Positions 21,728 through 31,466 are shown, counted from the stretch's first letter. The stretch: DNA of 64,000 bases from Cereibacter ovatus (GCF_900207575.1 NZ_OAOQ01000020.1:1-64000); one strand, 5' to 3'. Translations and numbers: made by a program. The notes: generated from the letters alone by a model not told the origin.

Positions 21728-24700
21728 TCAGAATTGCATCGTGACCGCGGCAGGCGTGCCGCGGCCGAGGCGGTTCGAAAGCTGGAAGATGCGGAGCGCC
21801 AGCGTCTGGCCAGGCCCGAGCAGCGCACCCCAATCGGCGGTCTGCTGGGCGGCGGTGTAGAGGACGGAGGTCGTGGTGCTGGTCAGCGTGCGCTTGATCG
21901 CAGCGCCGTCGAGGATCTGGACGTCGTAGCTTTCCAGGTCCTCGGCCAGCGGCACCTCGACCTGTTCCCAGGCATCGGCCACCAGCGCGCGCGATCGCCG
22001 CGTCCAGCGGATCGTCAGATCGCCCGGGCTGCGGGCCGTTCGCCACGGCTGTTCGACATGGACCGGCGCGAAGGGAACAAGCCCCTGGCCAGTGGGGGTG
22101 AAGCCCAGCGCGGCATAGCTTGCGTCACTGACCGCTCGCGCGGCTGGTCCCACGCGCCAGTTCCATGGCAGACCAAGGTCGGCCTCGGCGATGGGCAGCG
22201 CCGAAAGCGCGGCATCCAGGACCACGACCCGCGCGCCAGCCGGAGCCGGGTTGCCCATGGCATGTTCCGTTCCGCGCTGGCCGCGCAGGAGGCGGGTCAG
22301 GCGATAGCGGCCGGGCGCGATCAGTTCGACCGCGCCCGCCTGCACGATCTCCCATTGGCCAGCGGCACTTTCGACCGCGAGGGCATTGGCCCCGCCGAAC
22401 AGCGCGACGTCCGTCACGCTTTCCAGCGTTCCGGACAGCAGATCGACCACCAGCGCGTTGCCCAGATCGAAGCGCGAGGTCGGCCCCGGAAAGAAGTCGA
22501 AGGCCAGTGTGCCAATCCGCGCCCGACTGCCGAAGGTGGTCAGGAGGTTGAAGCCATCCGTCGACGCGCTTCGGAAGACTGCGATCTCGCCCGGCCAGGG
22601 GCTGGCATGGGCGGCGATCAGGGGGCGATGCGCGGGCTGGTCTTCGGTGATCTGCGGAAGGTCCAGCATCACCACCTCGGGCGTGCCGAAGACGACCGGG
22701 CTGGCGAGCGAGGCCGGGCGGGGATCGCCGGGCGGCAGATCATAGGCTGCGCGGTCCTGGCGGACGGCCTCGATGCCGCGCGCCTCGGCATCGGCGACGG
22801 AGACGAGGCGGAACTCGACCTTGCGACCATCATGGACCAGCCGGATCACGTCGGCAGGGTCCAGCGCCAACCGCGAGGGTGGAAGGCGAAAAGTGGCGCT
22901 TTCCCGGCCGATCCAGGCTTCCATCAGCGCGCGACGGCAGCGGCGTTCGGCCTCCTCGGGCGGGATCGCCATGGGGAAGGACTCGGACGCGATGCGGCTG
23001 GTGTCGACAGTGATGCGCCGTGCCTCGACCAGCGCCGCGTCATAGTCCTCGTCAGCCCGCGCGACCTGCCACTTCAGCGCCTGGGGCAGTTCGGTCTCCT
23101 GGCCACGGGTCAGTTCGAAGGCTTCGCCGTCACGACTGGCCACCAGATCGTCGATGGCCAGTGTGGCGACCGAGGCGCGGCCGCGCATGACGAAACGGAT
23201 CACGCCCTCGGTCTCGATGGCGTCGAAGCCGAAGTGGCGGGCGAGCGTGGAAATGGACGCGCGAGGGCTTTCGAGGGCCCCGATCACATATCCCTCGACC
23301 GCGCCCCAGAGGCCCGAGACGTCAATCAGGCTTTCCGCCAGCCCAGCGCGCAGGCAGAGGTGGCGCACGAGAGCGGCCAGCGACACCGCGCCCAGCCGCC
23401 CCGTCAGCCAGTGACCCAGCCGCCAGTTCGGGCCATCGGTCCAGACGCCGGTCAGCTCGGGAAAGAACGGATAGGGCCGCGCGTCCCAGGTCCAGGCGGC
23501 GCATTCGGGGACATGGACCATCCGGCCGCCGTAGACGGCCGAGGTCGGGTTGTTCGCGCCCTGACCCCACCAGAGGTAGCTTGCCTCGAGATAGGCGCGC
23601 TGGATGGCATCATCGCGCCAGCCGCGCGAGAAGTAGGGCGTGAAGCTCTCGGACGACTTCGGGTCGAAGAAGACGTTCGGCTGGTTCGTGCCCCGGTCGA
23701 TGGCCGGGCAGCCGAGTTCGGTGAACCACACCGGCTTGGACTGCGGCACCCATGCCGTGGGCGTGCCGCTCTCGACCCCGCCCGGGCGGTTGAAATGCGG
23801 GTTCGACCACCAGGCGTGGAGATCCTTGTAACGGAAGACCCACGGTTTGCCCGCGACCCCGTCCGTGATGGGTGTGCGGATCTGGGCCGACCGGTCAGCG
23901 GCCGAGGCGTAGAACCAGTCGAAGCCTTCCCCGCCCGCGATGTTTGCCTGCAGGTAGCCCCTGTCATGGATCGCGGGCCAGCCTTCAAGGGCGTCGGCAT
24001 GGTCGAAACCGTCGCGCCAATCTGACAGCGGCATGTAGTTGTCGATGCCGATGAAATCGATGTTGGCATCGGACCAGAGCGGGTCGAGGTGGAAGAACAC
24101 GTCCCCGGTCCCGTCGCCCGGTTGGTGGCCGAAGTATTCCGACCAGTCGGAAGCATAGCCCACCTTGGTGCCCGGCCCGAGGATGGCCTTCACATCCGCC
24201 GCCAGCGCCTTGAACGCCGTCACGGCCGGATAGCCGCTGGCGCTGGAGCGGATCGTGGTCAGGCCCCGCATCTCGGTCCCGATCAGGAAGGCATCGACCC
24301 CGCCTGCCGCCGCGCAGAGATGGGCGTAGTGCAGGATCATCCGGCGCAGGCCCCAGTCGCCCGATGGGCCGGTCCAGCTGACGGTATCGCCCGACACGCT
24401 GAAACTGCCGGGCGTCGCAGCACCAAACAACGCCGACACTTGCGTTGCCGCCGTGCCGGTCTTGTCCACCGATCCGGCAAAGCCCGCCGCAGGTGAACAG
24501 GTGATCCGCCCCCGCCACGGAAACGCTGGCTGGCCTAGCGTGGCGGCATTGGCGCTGTAAGGGTTCGGCAGTGTGTTGCCGGGCGGCACGTCCATCAAGA
24601 GAAAGGGATAGAAGGTCACGCGCAGCCCGCGCGCCTTCATCTCCTGGATTGCCTGCACCACTGCGAAATCTGTCGGCGTGCCGCCGTAGACCGGCCGATC

Positions 24701-25693
24701 CTCGGCGTCGCGGCTGACCAGATGCGCGCTGGCGCGGCTGACGCCATTCACCGACCAATTGGCGGGGGTGGTGGCTTTGGAGGCAACCTCGACGCCGGGC
24801 TTCACCTTGCAGACCCCAGCGCGCAGGTCGTTGCCGAACCAGGCTACGACGAGGCTGACGCTTTCGACCGCCGGGGCCATGGCCTGCAGCCGGTCCAGCG
24901 CCACCACGATGTCCGGTTGATCTGGCAGCGCGTTCAGATTCTCCGCGACAGTGGCACCACCACTGCCCTTGCGGATTGCATCGGTGGCATAGGTGAACTC
25001 GCCCGAGGCCGGGATCATTGTGACGGCCTTCACCAGCCCCTCGGCTATGTCGGGGTCGGCCAGTGGGCGGAACACCTCGAAGCTGAGTTGCGGCAGGCGG
25101 TTGCCGAAGGTTGCCAGCGCCAGATCCTCGAACACGACATAGGCCGTGCCGCGATAGGCGGGCGTGTTGGCCGCGCCCATCTTCGCCGCAATGAAGGGAT
25201 CGGCCGTTTGTACCTCGTTGCCGGGATACCAGCGCCAGGTCACGCCGGTCATGTCCATTGCCTTGCCGTCGGCCCAGACGCGACCGATGCCGGTGATTGG
25301 TCCTTCGCAGAGCGCCACGGCAAAGCTGGCATAGTAGAGGTATTCGGTGGTTTTAACCTTGCCACCCCCGCCGCCCTTGCCGCCGCCCTGCGTGGTGGTC
25401 TTGGTCTCCTCGCGGAAATCGGTGGCCCAGATGATGTTGCCACCAATCCGCATGCTGCCGTAGAGGCGCGGGATCACCGCTCCTTCGGTGGCCGAGGTGA
25501 TGCGCAGCGTGTCGAGCCGTGCGCCCTCGATCCGCTGAGCCGGGGCCAGCGATGACACGATCCAGCTGTCGACGACCGAGCCCACGGTCGAGCCGATGAA
25601 CCCGCCGATGGCTGCACCGGAAAAGCCGAGGATCGCACCGCCAAAGGCCCCGCCGATGGCAGTGCCGACAGCGCCGAGGACAAGCGTGGCCAT
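21728..25693 (-). CDS. GTA-like tail tip/host-specificity protein (GTA TIM-barrel)
   Basis: This 1321-residue protein is homologous to gene 15 of the Rhodobacter gene transfer agent. A Gly-rich hydrophobic N-terminus (residues 1-45) precedes a baseplate region. A TIM-barrel glycosidase-like domain follows at about 400-720, recognisable from 'FLIGTEMRGLTTIR', 'VGYASDWSEYFGHQP' and 'IGIDNYMPLSDWRDG'. Phage-tail_3-type and C-terminal domains come after it. It forms the tail tip hub and may process cell-wall glycans. It is preceded by the NlpC/P60 gene, the same order as in GTA (DUF2460, DUF2163, peptidase, TIM protein). Confidence 0.9.
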   Translation of the reverse strand: MATLVLGAVGTAIGGAFGGAILGFSGAAIGGFIGSTVGSVVDSWIVSSLAPAQRIEGARLDTLRITSATEGAVIPRLYGSMRIGGNIIWATDFREETKTTTQGGGKGGGGGKVKTTEYLYYASFAVALCEGPITGIGRVWADGKAMDMTGVTWRWYPGNEVQTADPFIAAKMGAANTPAYRGTAYVVFEDLALATFGNRLPQLSFEVFRPLADPDIAEGLVKAVTMIPASGEFTYATDAIRKGSGGATVAENLNALPDQPDIVVALDRLQAMAPAVESVSLVVAWFGNDLRAGVCKVKPGVEVASKATTPANWSVNGVSRASAHLVSRDAEDRPVYGGTPTDFAVVQAIQEMKARGLRVTFYPFLLMDVPPGNTLPNPYSANAATLGQPAFPWRGRITCSPAAGFAGSVDKTGTAATQVSALFGAATPGSFSVSGDTVSWTGPSGDWGLRRMILHYAHLCAAAGGVDAFLIGTEMRGLTTIRSSASGYPAVTAFKALAADVKAILGPGTKVGYASDWSEYFGHQPGDGTGDVFFHLDPLWSDANIDFIGIDNYMPLSDWRDGFDHADALEGWPAIHDRGYLQANIAGGEGFDWFYASAADRSAQIRTPITDGVAGKPWVFRYKDLHAWWSNPHFNRPGGVESGTPTAWVPQSKPVWFTELGCPAIDRGTNQPNVFFDPKSSESFTPYFSRGWRDDAIQRAYLEASYLWWGQGANNPTSAVYGGRMVHVPECAAWTWDARPYPFFPELTGVWTDGPNWRLGHWLTGRLGAVSLAALVRHLCLRAGLAESLIDVSGLWGAVEGYVIGALESPRASISTLARHFGFDAIETEGVIRFVMRGRASVATLAIDDLVASRDGEAFELTRGQETELPQALKWQVARADEDYDAALVEARRITVDTSRIASESFPMAIPPEEAERRCRRALMEAWIGRESATFRLPPSRLALDPADVIRLVHDGRKVEFRLVSVADAEARGIEAVRQDRAAYDLPPGDPRPASLASPVVFGTPEVVMLDLPQITEDQPAHRPLIAAHASPWPGEIAVFRSASTDGFNLLTTFGSRARIGTLAFDFFPGPTSRFDLGNALVVDLLSGTLESVTDVALFGGANALAVESAAGQWEIVQAGAVELIAPGRYRLTRLLRGQRGTEHAMGNPAPAGARVVVLDAALSALPIAEADLGLPWNWRVGPAARAVSDASYAALGFTPTGQGLVPFAPVHVEQPWRTARSPGDLTIRWTRRSRALVADAWEQVEVPLAEDLESYDVQILDGAAIKRTLTSTTTSVLYTAAQQTADWGALLGPGQTLALRIFQLSNRLGRGTPAAVTMQF

Positions 25694-25702
25694 GGAAAAC
25701 TC

Positions 25703-26137
25703 TCAGCGTTTGGGAAAGAGGAAAGCAAAGGCGATGCGGCGTCGCCATGTCGGGGTGACCGGTTCCTCGATCACGCCGAGCCGCTCATAGGCATGAAGGA
25801 AGGTGTCGGGGCCCGTCAGGATGCCGACATGCTTGGCTATGGCACGCGGCATCATGCGGAACAGGATCAGCGCACCTGGTGGGGCATCGGCGGGAGCGAT
25901 TTCCGGCATCATGCGACGCGCGCCTTCGGCCAGCACCTCGCGCGGGCCGCTCTCGCCCCAGTCCCGGCTGTAAGGGGGGATCGGGAAAGGCTCGGGCCCG
26001 ACCACCTCGCGCCAGACACCGCGCGCGAGGCCGAGGCAGTCACAGCCGACGCCCTTGAGGCTGGCCTGATCGTGGTAGGGCGTGCCGAGCCAGGACCGCG
26101 CGGTGGCGATAACGGTGTCGGGATCGGCAGCGGTCAC
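25703..26137 (-). CDS. NlpC/P60-family tail peptidase
   Basis: A 144-residue cysteine peptidase like GTA gene 14. The catalytic Cys is in 'VGCDCLGLARGVW' and the His is in 'IAKHVGIL'. The family cuts peptidoglycan peptides; carried on the tail it helps open the cell wall during DNA entry. Its start overlaps the stop of the DUF2163 gene by 4 bases, and the large TIM-barrel gene follows after 9 bases. Confidence 0.88.
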   Translation of the reverse strand: MTAADPDTVIATARSWLGTPYHDQASLKGVGCDCLGLARGVWREVVGPEPFPIPPYSRDWGESGPREVLAEGARRMMPEIAPADAPPGALILFRMMPRAIAKHVGILTGPDTFLHAYERLGVIEEPVTPTWRRRIAFAFLFPKR

Positions 26138-27018
26138 AGCACCGCCCCCTCATGGCCGCCATCGGTGGTGGCATAGCGCAGGACGGCATCCTGGCCGGGA
26201 ATATTGGGAAAGCCCCGGAAGTTGGCGACATTGGCGAACTTCGTGCCACAGGTCGTGATGCGCTTGTCGCACCCGGCGCGGATGGTAAAGGTGTCGGACA
26301 TGGCAATGGCGCGCACCGGCGCTTCAAGCAGGGTCAGGATGGCAACGCCATCGACGAGGTCGTGCGACAATACCTCGGCCTGTCGGCCAGCATTGGCCCC
26401 ACTCGTCCAGTCGAGGGTGCCGAAGGTGAACCAGCCAGAACTGAAGCCGCCAAGCCCCGAGGCGGTGAAAGCTCGGTCGCGCAGAAGGTCGATGATCGCG
26501 CCGGTGCCCTTGAACATCGGAGCCTCGAGAGGGACCGCGCAGCGCGCATCGCCAAGGGCGGCATCGCATGTCGCCTGAAACGTACGCCCGACCGTCTGGC
26601 CCAGCACATGGGCAAGGCTGCGCACCTCGGCCACGAAGGCCAGCCGCCCGCGCCGGATCTGGCCAATTGCCCCGCGTCGCATCAGCAGGCGCTGGCCGAC
26701 GCTCAACCAGTTCACCCGCCAGACCTCGACGGCCGCATTGTCCCAGCGGCCGTCGAGAATGTCGGTCTCGGTGATCCGGTCGGAGGACAGCACGCCTTGG
26801 GCGTCCTGCGCGTCGACCGACAAGTCGGAACCTGAGCGCACCTCCGAGGCCGCAAAGCCGCTCTCTGGCTCGAAATCGGTGCCGTCGAACGTCAGGGCCC
26901 GGTCGTGATCGGTGAAGCCAAGCGTCACCCCATCGGCCCGCACGATCCGCCAGCACCAGGCCAGCGTCGTCGTGCCCTCGTCGAGATGGGCCTGAAGTGC
27001 GGGCGGGAGAGCCTTCAC
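26134..27018 (-). CDS. DUF2163-family baseplate protein (GTA gp13-like)
   Basis: A 294-residue protein with the family hallmarks: N-terminal 'LPPALQAHLDEGTTTLAWCW', 'GVTLGFTDHDRALTFDG' and a Cys-rich C-terminal DUF2163 end ('IRAGCDKRITTCGTKF', 'NFRGFPNIPGQD'). It forms part of the tail hub in gene transfer agents and related siphophages. The GTG at 27018 is the likely start: it matches where the family begins and forms a GTGA overlap with the stop of the small membrane gene before it. Confidence 0.88.
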   Translation of the reverse strand: MKALPPALQAHLDEGTTTLAWCWRIVRADGVTLGFTDHDRALTFDGTDFEPESGFAASEVRSGSDLSVDAQDAQGVLSSDRITETDILDGRWDNAAVEVWRVNWLSVGQRLLMRRGAIGQIRRGRLAFVAEVRSLAHVLGQTVGRTFQATCDAALGDARCAVPLEAPMFKGTGAIIDLLRDRAFTASGLGGFSSGWFTFGTLDWTSGANAGRQAEVLSHDLVDGVAILTLLEAPVRAIAMSDTFTIRAGCDKRITTCGTKFANVANFRGFPNIPGQDAVLRYATTDGGHEGAVL

Positions 27019-27224
27019 TTCCGCCCCCAACCGCGCCACAGGGCGACCGAGGCTAGCGCCGAGGAAACCACGCCTCCCGCCGTGCCGGTCAGGGTGTAGA
27101 GGTTGAAGGGACGCAGATCGAAGCTGCCGGTCACCAGATCAAAATCCGCCAGCCCGGCCATGGCCAAGCCGGAGGCAGCAAGGCAGGCCAGATAGACCAG
27201 CCCGCGTGCGAGGTTCCAGTTCAT
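27015..27224 (-). CDS. Small two-helix membrane protein of the lysis region
   Basis: A 69-residue protein with two hydrophobic stretches (residues 5-25, 'LARGLVYLACLAASGLAMAG', and about 43-62). It overlaps the endolysin stop by 4 bases (ATGA) and the DUF2163 start by 4 bases. The place and shape suit a holin, antiholin or spanin-like helper, but no family is recognised. The ATG at 27224 is chosen because of the ATGA coupling. Confidence 0.7.
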   Translation of the reverse strand: MNWNLARGLVYLACLAASGLAMAGLADFDLVTGSFDLRPFNLYTLTGTAGGVVSSALASVALWRGWGRK

Positions 27225-27889
27225 GATGTTGCCTTTCCTTTGAGAAATTCCACCAGCTGCTGCCACCACGACGGGGTGGCAGGCGGTTGGGTAGGTACCG
27301 GCAGTGGCACGGGCGGCGACACCGACACGCTCGTCGGGCGCAGCAATGCCAGCGCCTCGGTCTCGGACAGTCGCCGGATAAGTCGCGAGAAATCCACCCG
27401 GCCATTGCGATCGACCGACCAGACCGGGATGGTGCCAGTCGGATAGCGGCCATCGCGGAACAGATCGCGTTCGGCCTCGCGGCGCGTGCGGATCGCGGCG
27501 GGTCGGAGCCAGCCCATGAAGGCCTGTGCAGCAGCGGCGCGGTTGCGCATGTTCAGATGGCGGGTCAGCGACGCTTTCGCGATGCCACCGGTGTTGTAGT
27601 GGAAGCTGACCAGCGCATCGAACTCGTGCGGCTCCAGCGGCACCTTCACTGCGCGCAAAACCTCTGCCTCGTAGGCCACGATGTCGGCGCGGAAGAGCCG
27701 GAACGCCTCGCGGATCCCCGCATCGAGATCGGTCGGCATGCCACGCGACATCCGTGCCGGATCGGGTGGACCAGCGGCCGCGGTGTGGCCGATGCCGAAG
27801 GTCCAGACGTTTTTGACGTCGAGATAAGGTCCGGGCACGATTCCTTCGTGCCGGACGAGGGCCAGCAGGCCCCGGTCGGTCATGTGCAT
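27221..27889 (-). CDS. GH24 endolysin (lysozyme)
   Basis: A 222-residue phage lysozyme. The family core is visible: 'LVRHEGIVPGPYLDVKN', where the Glu is the catalytic acid, then 'WTFGIGHT', then 'FDALVSFHYNTGG' and 'RREAERDLF'. It cleaves the glycan strands of peptidoglycan at lysis. The C-terminal 70 residues are a Pro-rich extension after the core ('PVPLPVPTQPP') that may tune wall binding. No signal peptide is seen, so release depends on the adjacent holin genes. The genes sit between DUF2460 and DUF2163 tail genes, not at an end of the late operon. Confidence 0.9.
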   Translation of the reverse strand: MHMTDRGLLALVRHEGIVPGPYLDVKNVWTFGIGHTAAAGPPDPARMSRGMPTDLDAGIREAFRLFRADIVAYEAEVLRAVKVPLEPHEFDALVSFHYNTGGIAKASLTRHLNMRNRAAAAQAFMGWLRPAAIRTRREAERDLFRDGRYPTGTIPVWSVDRNGRVDFSRLIRRLSETEALALLRPTSVSVSPPVPLPVPTQPPATPSWWQQLVEFLKGKATS

Positions 27890-27893
27890 GGGA

Positions 27894-28028
27894 TCACCCG
27901 AAGATGGAGGAAAGGATCAGGATCAGGGCGGCGACCAGAAGGCCGATGCGCAGTCGATGGCTGAAAGCTTGTGCCGGATCGGCGGCGTCGCAGCGCATGG
28001 CGCGCGCGAGACGGATCAGTTCATGCAT
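27894..28028 (-). CDS. Tiny single-span membrane protein of the lysis cassette
   Basis: A 44-residue frame begins at ATG 28028, overlapping the end of the holin gene by 8 bases, and ends at TGA 27894. A charged N-terminal half (about residues 1-26) is followed by one hydrophobic span ('IGLLVAALILILSSIF') ending at the C-terminus. It lies directly between holin and endolysin genes in the same direction and fits the size of a holin accessory or antiholin. Function is inferred from position only. Confidence 0.6.
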   Translation of the reverse strand: MHELIRLARAMRCDAADPAQAFSHRLRIGLLVAALILILSSIFG

Positions 28029-28371
28029 CGGGGTTGCCCCCATTGCCACTGCGCAGCCGCGCAAGGACGACTTCGATGAAGGCGGGGCCGAAGACGCCGA
28101 CCAGATAGGCGGCCGAGCCTGCCGCGCCCCCGGCCGGGATCGCTTGCGATGGCAGGCCGAGCCAGGCGGTGATGATCGCCATGGACAGACTGCCCATCCC
28201 GGCCGCGATCAGACCGCCGAGCAGGATGTGGCGCAACGCATCGCGCAGCCGCATCCGAGTGGTGAGCGCATTGGTCGCCCCGCCAAGCGCGCCCCAGGCG
28301 GCGAGGATGACGGCGGTGGAGGTCGCCAGGTCACGCAGCACCGCGGCGATAAAGCCGGTTTCTTCGTTCAT
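28021..28371 (-). CDS. Holin-like membrane protein
   Basis: A 116-residue protein with about three hydrophobic segments ('TSTAVILAAWGALGGATNAL', 'ILLGGLIAAGMGSLSMAII', 'AAGSAAYLVGVFGPAFIEVV') and short charged termini, like LydA-type or class I phage holins. It would form the membrane lesion that lets the endolysin out. It overlaps the DUF2460 gene by 4 bases at its start and the tiny membrane gene by 8 at its end. Confidence 0.75.
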   Translation of the reverse strand: MNEETGFIAAVLRDLATSTAVILAAWGALGGATNALTTRMRLRDALRHILLGGLIAAGMGSLSMAIITAWLGLPSQAIPAGGAAGSAAYLVGVFGPAFIEVVLARLRSGNGGNPDA

Positions 28372-28994
28372 CGCCGGATCTCCAGCAGCGGAATGGATGT
28401 GATCGACCCCAGCCGCTCGAGGTCGAGGGTGACGTCGAGCACATCGGTGTCGAAGCGGACGGGGACATCGAATTCGAAACCGGCCGTGATTGCGACGCCC
28501 GCGCCGGGGGCAGTGGTGAAGGTGACGCTGCCGGTGGTGGTGTCGACACTCCAGCCGGACATCTGCTCGACGCCGTTCAGGGCGATGCGGACGGTCCCTG
28601 CCATCGGCTTGGCGATGGCACGGGTCCAGCTTTGCGCGCCGGACGTGTAGCGCTTCAACAGGGCGAAGGTGGTGACAGCACCATTGCCGGTGCCGACGGG
28701 CTGGTCAGTCGGGGCGACCGTCTGCGACTGCAGGCAGGACTTGAAATCGGCCCAGTCCTTGAAACGGAAGCCATGGAGGCGGCCGTTGCGGGCCTCGAAG
28801 AAGGCGACCACCGCCGCCAGATCGTCGGCGCGGCGGATGCCGTAGGCCACGTCGTAGCGGCGGCGGCTGTTTGCCCAGCTCGCATTGCGTTCCTCGGCCC
28901 CGCTCGCCAGTTCGACGATCTGTGTGCGCCGCTCGGGGCCACCGCGTGCGCCCCGGCTGATGTTGTCCGGAAACCGGACCTCGTGAAATGCCAT
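28368..28994 (-). CDS. DUF2460-family tail protein (GTA gp12-like)
   Basis: A 208-residue distal tail protein with the DUF2460 start 'MAFHEVRFPDNISRGARGGP' and 'RRRYDVAYGIRRADDLAAVV'. It corresponds to gene 12 of gene transfer agents, where it forms part of the distal tail or hub. It follows the tape-measure gene by 9 bases. The rest of the GTA-like series (DUF2163, NlpC, TIM protein) is displaced by the intervening lysis genes. Confidence 0.9.
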   Translation of the reverse strand: MAFHEVRFPDNISRGARGGPERRTQIVELASGAEERNASWANSRRRYDVAYGIRRADDLAAVVAFFEARNGRLHGFRFKDWADFKSCLQSQTVAPTDQPVGTGNGAVTTFALLKRYTSGAQSWTRAIAKPMAGTVRIALNGVEQMSGWSVDTTTGSVTFTTAPGAGVAITAGFEFDVPVRFDTDVLDVTLDLERLGSITSIPLLEIRR

Positions 28995-29003
28995 GGCTGA
29001 TCC

Positions 29004-31466
29004 TCACATGCCCCGCCGCCCGAGCGACACGGCACGGGCAATGTCGCTGGCGACCTGCGTGCGCGACTGGCGGAAGCTCTCGGCGTCGCGGGCGTTGATC
29101 GTGACGTTGACGGTGGAAGCGCCCGCCTGGCCGTAACTGGCCGCCTCGCGCCGGGAGAGAACCCGCTCCCCGCGTTGCAGGATCGCGGGCACCTCATCGG
29201 GACGCAGCCCGGCCCAGCCCCCGTCGTGCATCCGCGGCGCACTTGCGAAGGCCAGCGCCGGGACCATCCGGCCGGGACCGGGGGCGCCAGCCATCCCGCC
29301 TGCATGCAGGATGTTCGCGAAAATCCCACCCGCCCCGCCCAGCGCGCCGGAAAGGGCATTGGCGATGGGGCCGAGGATGAAGCGCCGGGCCGCGAGCTTC
29401 GCCAAATCGGCGATCATTGAGGTGACCAGATCGCGGAAATCGAGCTTCCCGGTCTTCACGAAGTCACCGATGGCGTTCTCGGCACTCTGGAAGGCCCCGA
29501 CCAGCGCGCTGCCGATATCGCCGCCAATGTCGCGCGCCTTCGCGGCGTAGTCGGCGAGTGCGGCCATGACGGCCTGCCAGCCAGTAAAGGCGGTGTCCGC
29601 ACCCTCGGCGGCCGCAGCGCCCGCATTGCGCGCGGCGCCGCCAGCGCCCTCGGCGGAGGTGGCCGTGTCGTTCAGCCCGGCTGTCAGGGCATCGGCCGAG
29701 GCGGCGGCATCTGCCAGGGCGGTCTCTGCCTCGGTCCCGGTACCGGTCACCGCATCCTTCAGCGCCTGCCAGCTGGCGAGCGGCCGACCGGCGGCATCGG
29801 CCAGCATGCCTGCGGCCTCGCGATAGCCGTCGGCCCGGGTGCGGGCATCCTCGGCCATGGCACCGAGGCCGAGGTCAGGCGGTTCGAGGTAAGTCCGCGA
29901 CAGCGCGGCGGAGAAGGCATCTGCGGCGGCGGCACCGGCTGCGGTCGCAGCCCCCTCGAAGGGATTGCCGATGCGGCCGAGTTCCACCGGGTCTAGGATG
30001 CCGATCCTCACGCCACCTTCGCCGGTAGCCCATTCCGGCAGCAACGCCAGCGCGGCGTTCAGCGTCTCGATGAAGTTGTTGATGCGGGTGACCACGCCGT
30101 TCAGCATCGCCTCGACGCCGGAGATCAGCCCATTCGCCGCCTGAAAGGCAAAGTCGCCGATGGCACCGGGCAGACTGCCCCAGATCGCCACCGCCGCGTC
30201 ATAGGCCCCCTGGAAGATCGCCGCCGTCCGGTCGCCGAAGCTGACGACACCCGCGATGGTGCCTTCCAGCGCCGAGAGCCCTGCCGCCTTCAGGCCCTCC
30301 CATCCGGCCGCCATCCGCGCGAGGGCTGCATCCAGCGACAGACCGATCCGCGACCAGACCTCGCGAGCCAGATCGCCGAGCAGGCGAAACGCCTCGCCCA
30401 CACCGCCGACCCGGGAGACCAGCTGCGAGAACTGATAGACCAACTCGCCCGCACCGACGATCAGCGCGCCGATGCCGGTGCGGATCAAGGCGCCGCGCAG
30501 GAACACGAGCGCCGTCGCGAGGCCGCGAACCGACAGAGCAGCAACAGCCATACCTGCGACCCAGCGGCCTGCCATGACGGCCGCGAAGGTCGCGGCATAT
30601 GACGCCAGCCTTCCAAGGTTGCCGATCAGCCCCTCGATGGCCGAGCGCAGGATTCCGCCATCCGAGGCGAGCGCCACGAAGGTATTGGCCAGCGCCTCGA
30701 TGGTCGGGGCCACGGCGACGGCGATGCGGTTGCGCAGGCCGTCGAAGACCAGCGAGACCGTGCCCAGCGCCAGTTGCGTGCGGCGCAGGGCTTCCAGCGC
30801 ATCGCTGTCCAGAACTGCGCCAAGATCGGAGGCCTGATCGCCGAGCCGGGCCATCTCCGCGCCGCCGTTGCGCAGCAGCGGCAGCAGGCGCGTCGCGTCC
30901 GAGGCCATGGCTTCGAGATAGAAGGTCATCTCCTGCTGGCTCAGACCCGCCCGTTCCAGCGTGTCGACGTAAAGCTGCAGAGCCTCGGGGCCGGAGAGGC
31001 GCGCGAACTGGTCAGCCGTCACGCCGACCCGGGGCGCGACGTTCTCGAAGAAATCCGCCATCGGACCGCCGCCGGTCTGCAGGAAATCCCCCACCCGGTC
31101 GTTCACGTCCTTGAGGATGTCGGCCAGCTTCTCCTGCTCGATGCCGACCGTTCGCGCCCCGGCCGACCAGCGCTGGAGCGCCTCGGGCGTGGTATTGGCG
31201 ACCTGCGCGAACTGCCGGATCTGCGCGGCACTCTCGGCGGTAGACTTTACGATCAGACCGAGCGAAGCCGTGGCGGCGGCAGCGGCGGCCCCAAGGGCGA
31301 GGCCCGCCCGGCGTGCGAAGGCCGCAAGCCGGGTGTTCGCCAGCTCCATCTCGCGCGAGAGACGGCCGAAGCCCTTCGCTCCGGCTTCGCCAACACCTTC
31401 CAGTTCGGCACGCACCTGGCGGCCGCCCACGGCGGCGAGCCGGACGGAGACGCGTTTCTCGGCCAT
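29004..31466 (-). CDS. Phage tail tape-measure protein
   Basis: An 820-residue, Ala-rich, mostly helical protein that sets tail length. The N-terminus ('KRVSVRLAAVGGRQVRAELE') and the helical domain near residues 85-200 ('TTPEALQRWSAGARTVGIEQ') match lambda-type tape-measure proteins. Several hydrophobic Ala/Gly stretches in the middle would cross the membrane during DNA injection. The C-terminal motif 'STVNVTINARDAESFRQSR' is typical. It lies 27 bases downstream of the chaperone frameshift gene, the standard order. Confidence 0.9.
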   Translation of the reverse strand: MAEKRVSVRLAAVGGRQVRAELEGVGEAGAKGFGRLSREMELANTRLAAFARRAGLALGAAAAAATASLGLIVKSTAESAAQIRQFAQVANTTPEALQRWSAGARTVGIEQEKLADILKDVNDRVGDFLQTGGGPMADFFENVAPRVGVTADQFARLSGPEALQLYVDTLERAGLSQQEMTFYLEAMASDATRLLPLLRNGGAEMARLGDQASDLGAVLDSDALEALRRTQLALGTVSLVFDGLRNRIAVAVAPTIEALANTFVALASDGGILRSAIEGLIGNLGRLASYAATFAAVMAGRWVAGMAVAALSVRGLATALVFLRGALIRTGIGALIVGAGELVYQFSQLVSRVGGVGEAFRLLGDLAREVWSRIGLSLDAALARMAAGWEGLKAAGLSALEGTIAGVVSFGDRTAAIFQGAYDAAVAIWGSLPGAIGDFAFQAANGLISGVEAMLNGVVTRINNFIETLNAALALLPEWATGEGGVRIGILDPVELGRIGNPFEGAATAAGAAAADAFSAALSRTYLEPPDLGLGAMAEDARTRADGYREAAGMLADAAGRPLASWQALKDAVTGTGTEAETALADAAASADALTAGLNDTATSAEGAGGAARNAGAAAAEGADTAFTGWQAVMAALADYAAKARDIGGDIGSALVGAFQSAENAIGDFVKTGKLDFRDLVTSMIADLAKLAARRFILGPIANALSGALGGAGGIFANILHAGGMAGAPGPGRMVPALAFASAPRMHDGGWAGLRPDEVPAILQRGERVLSRREAASYGQAGASTVNVTINARDAESFRQSRTQVASDIARAVSLGRRGM

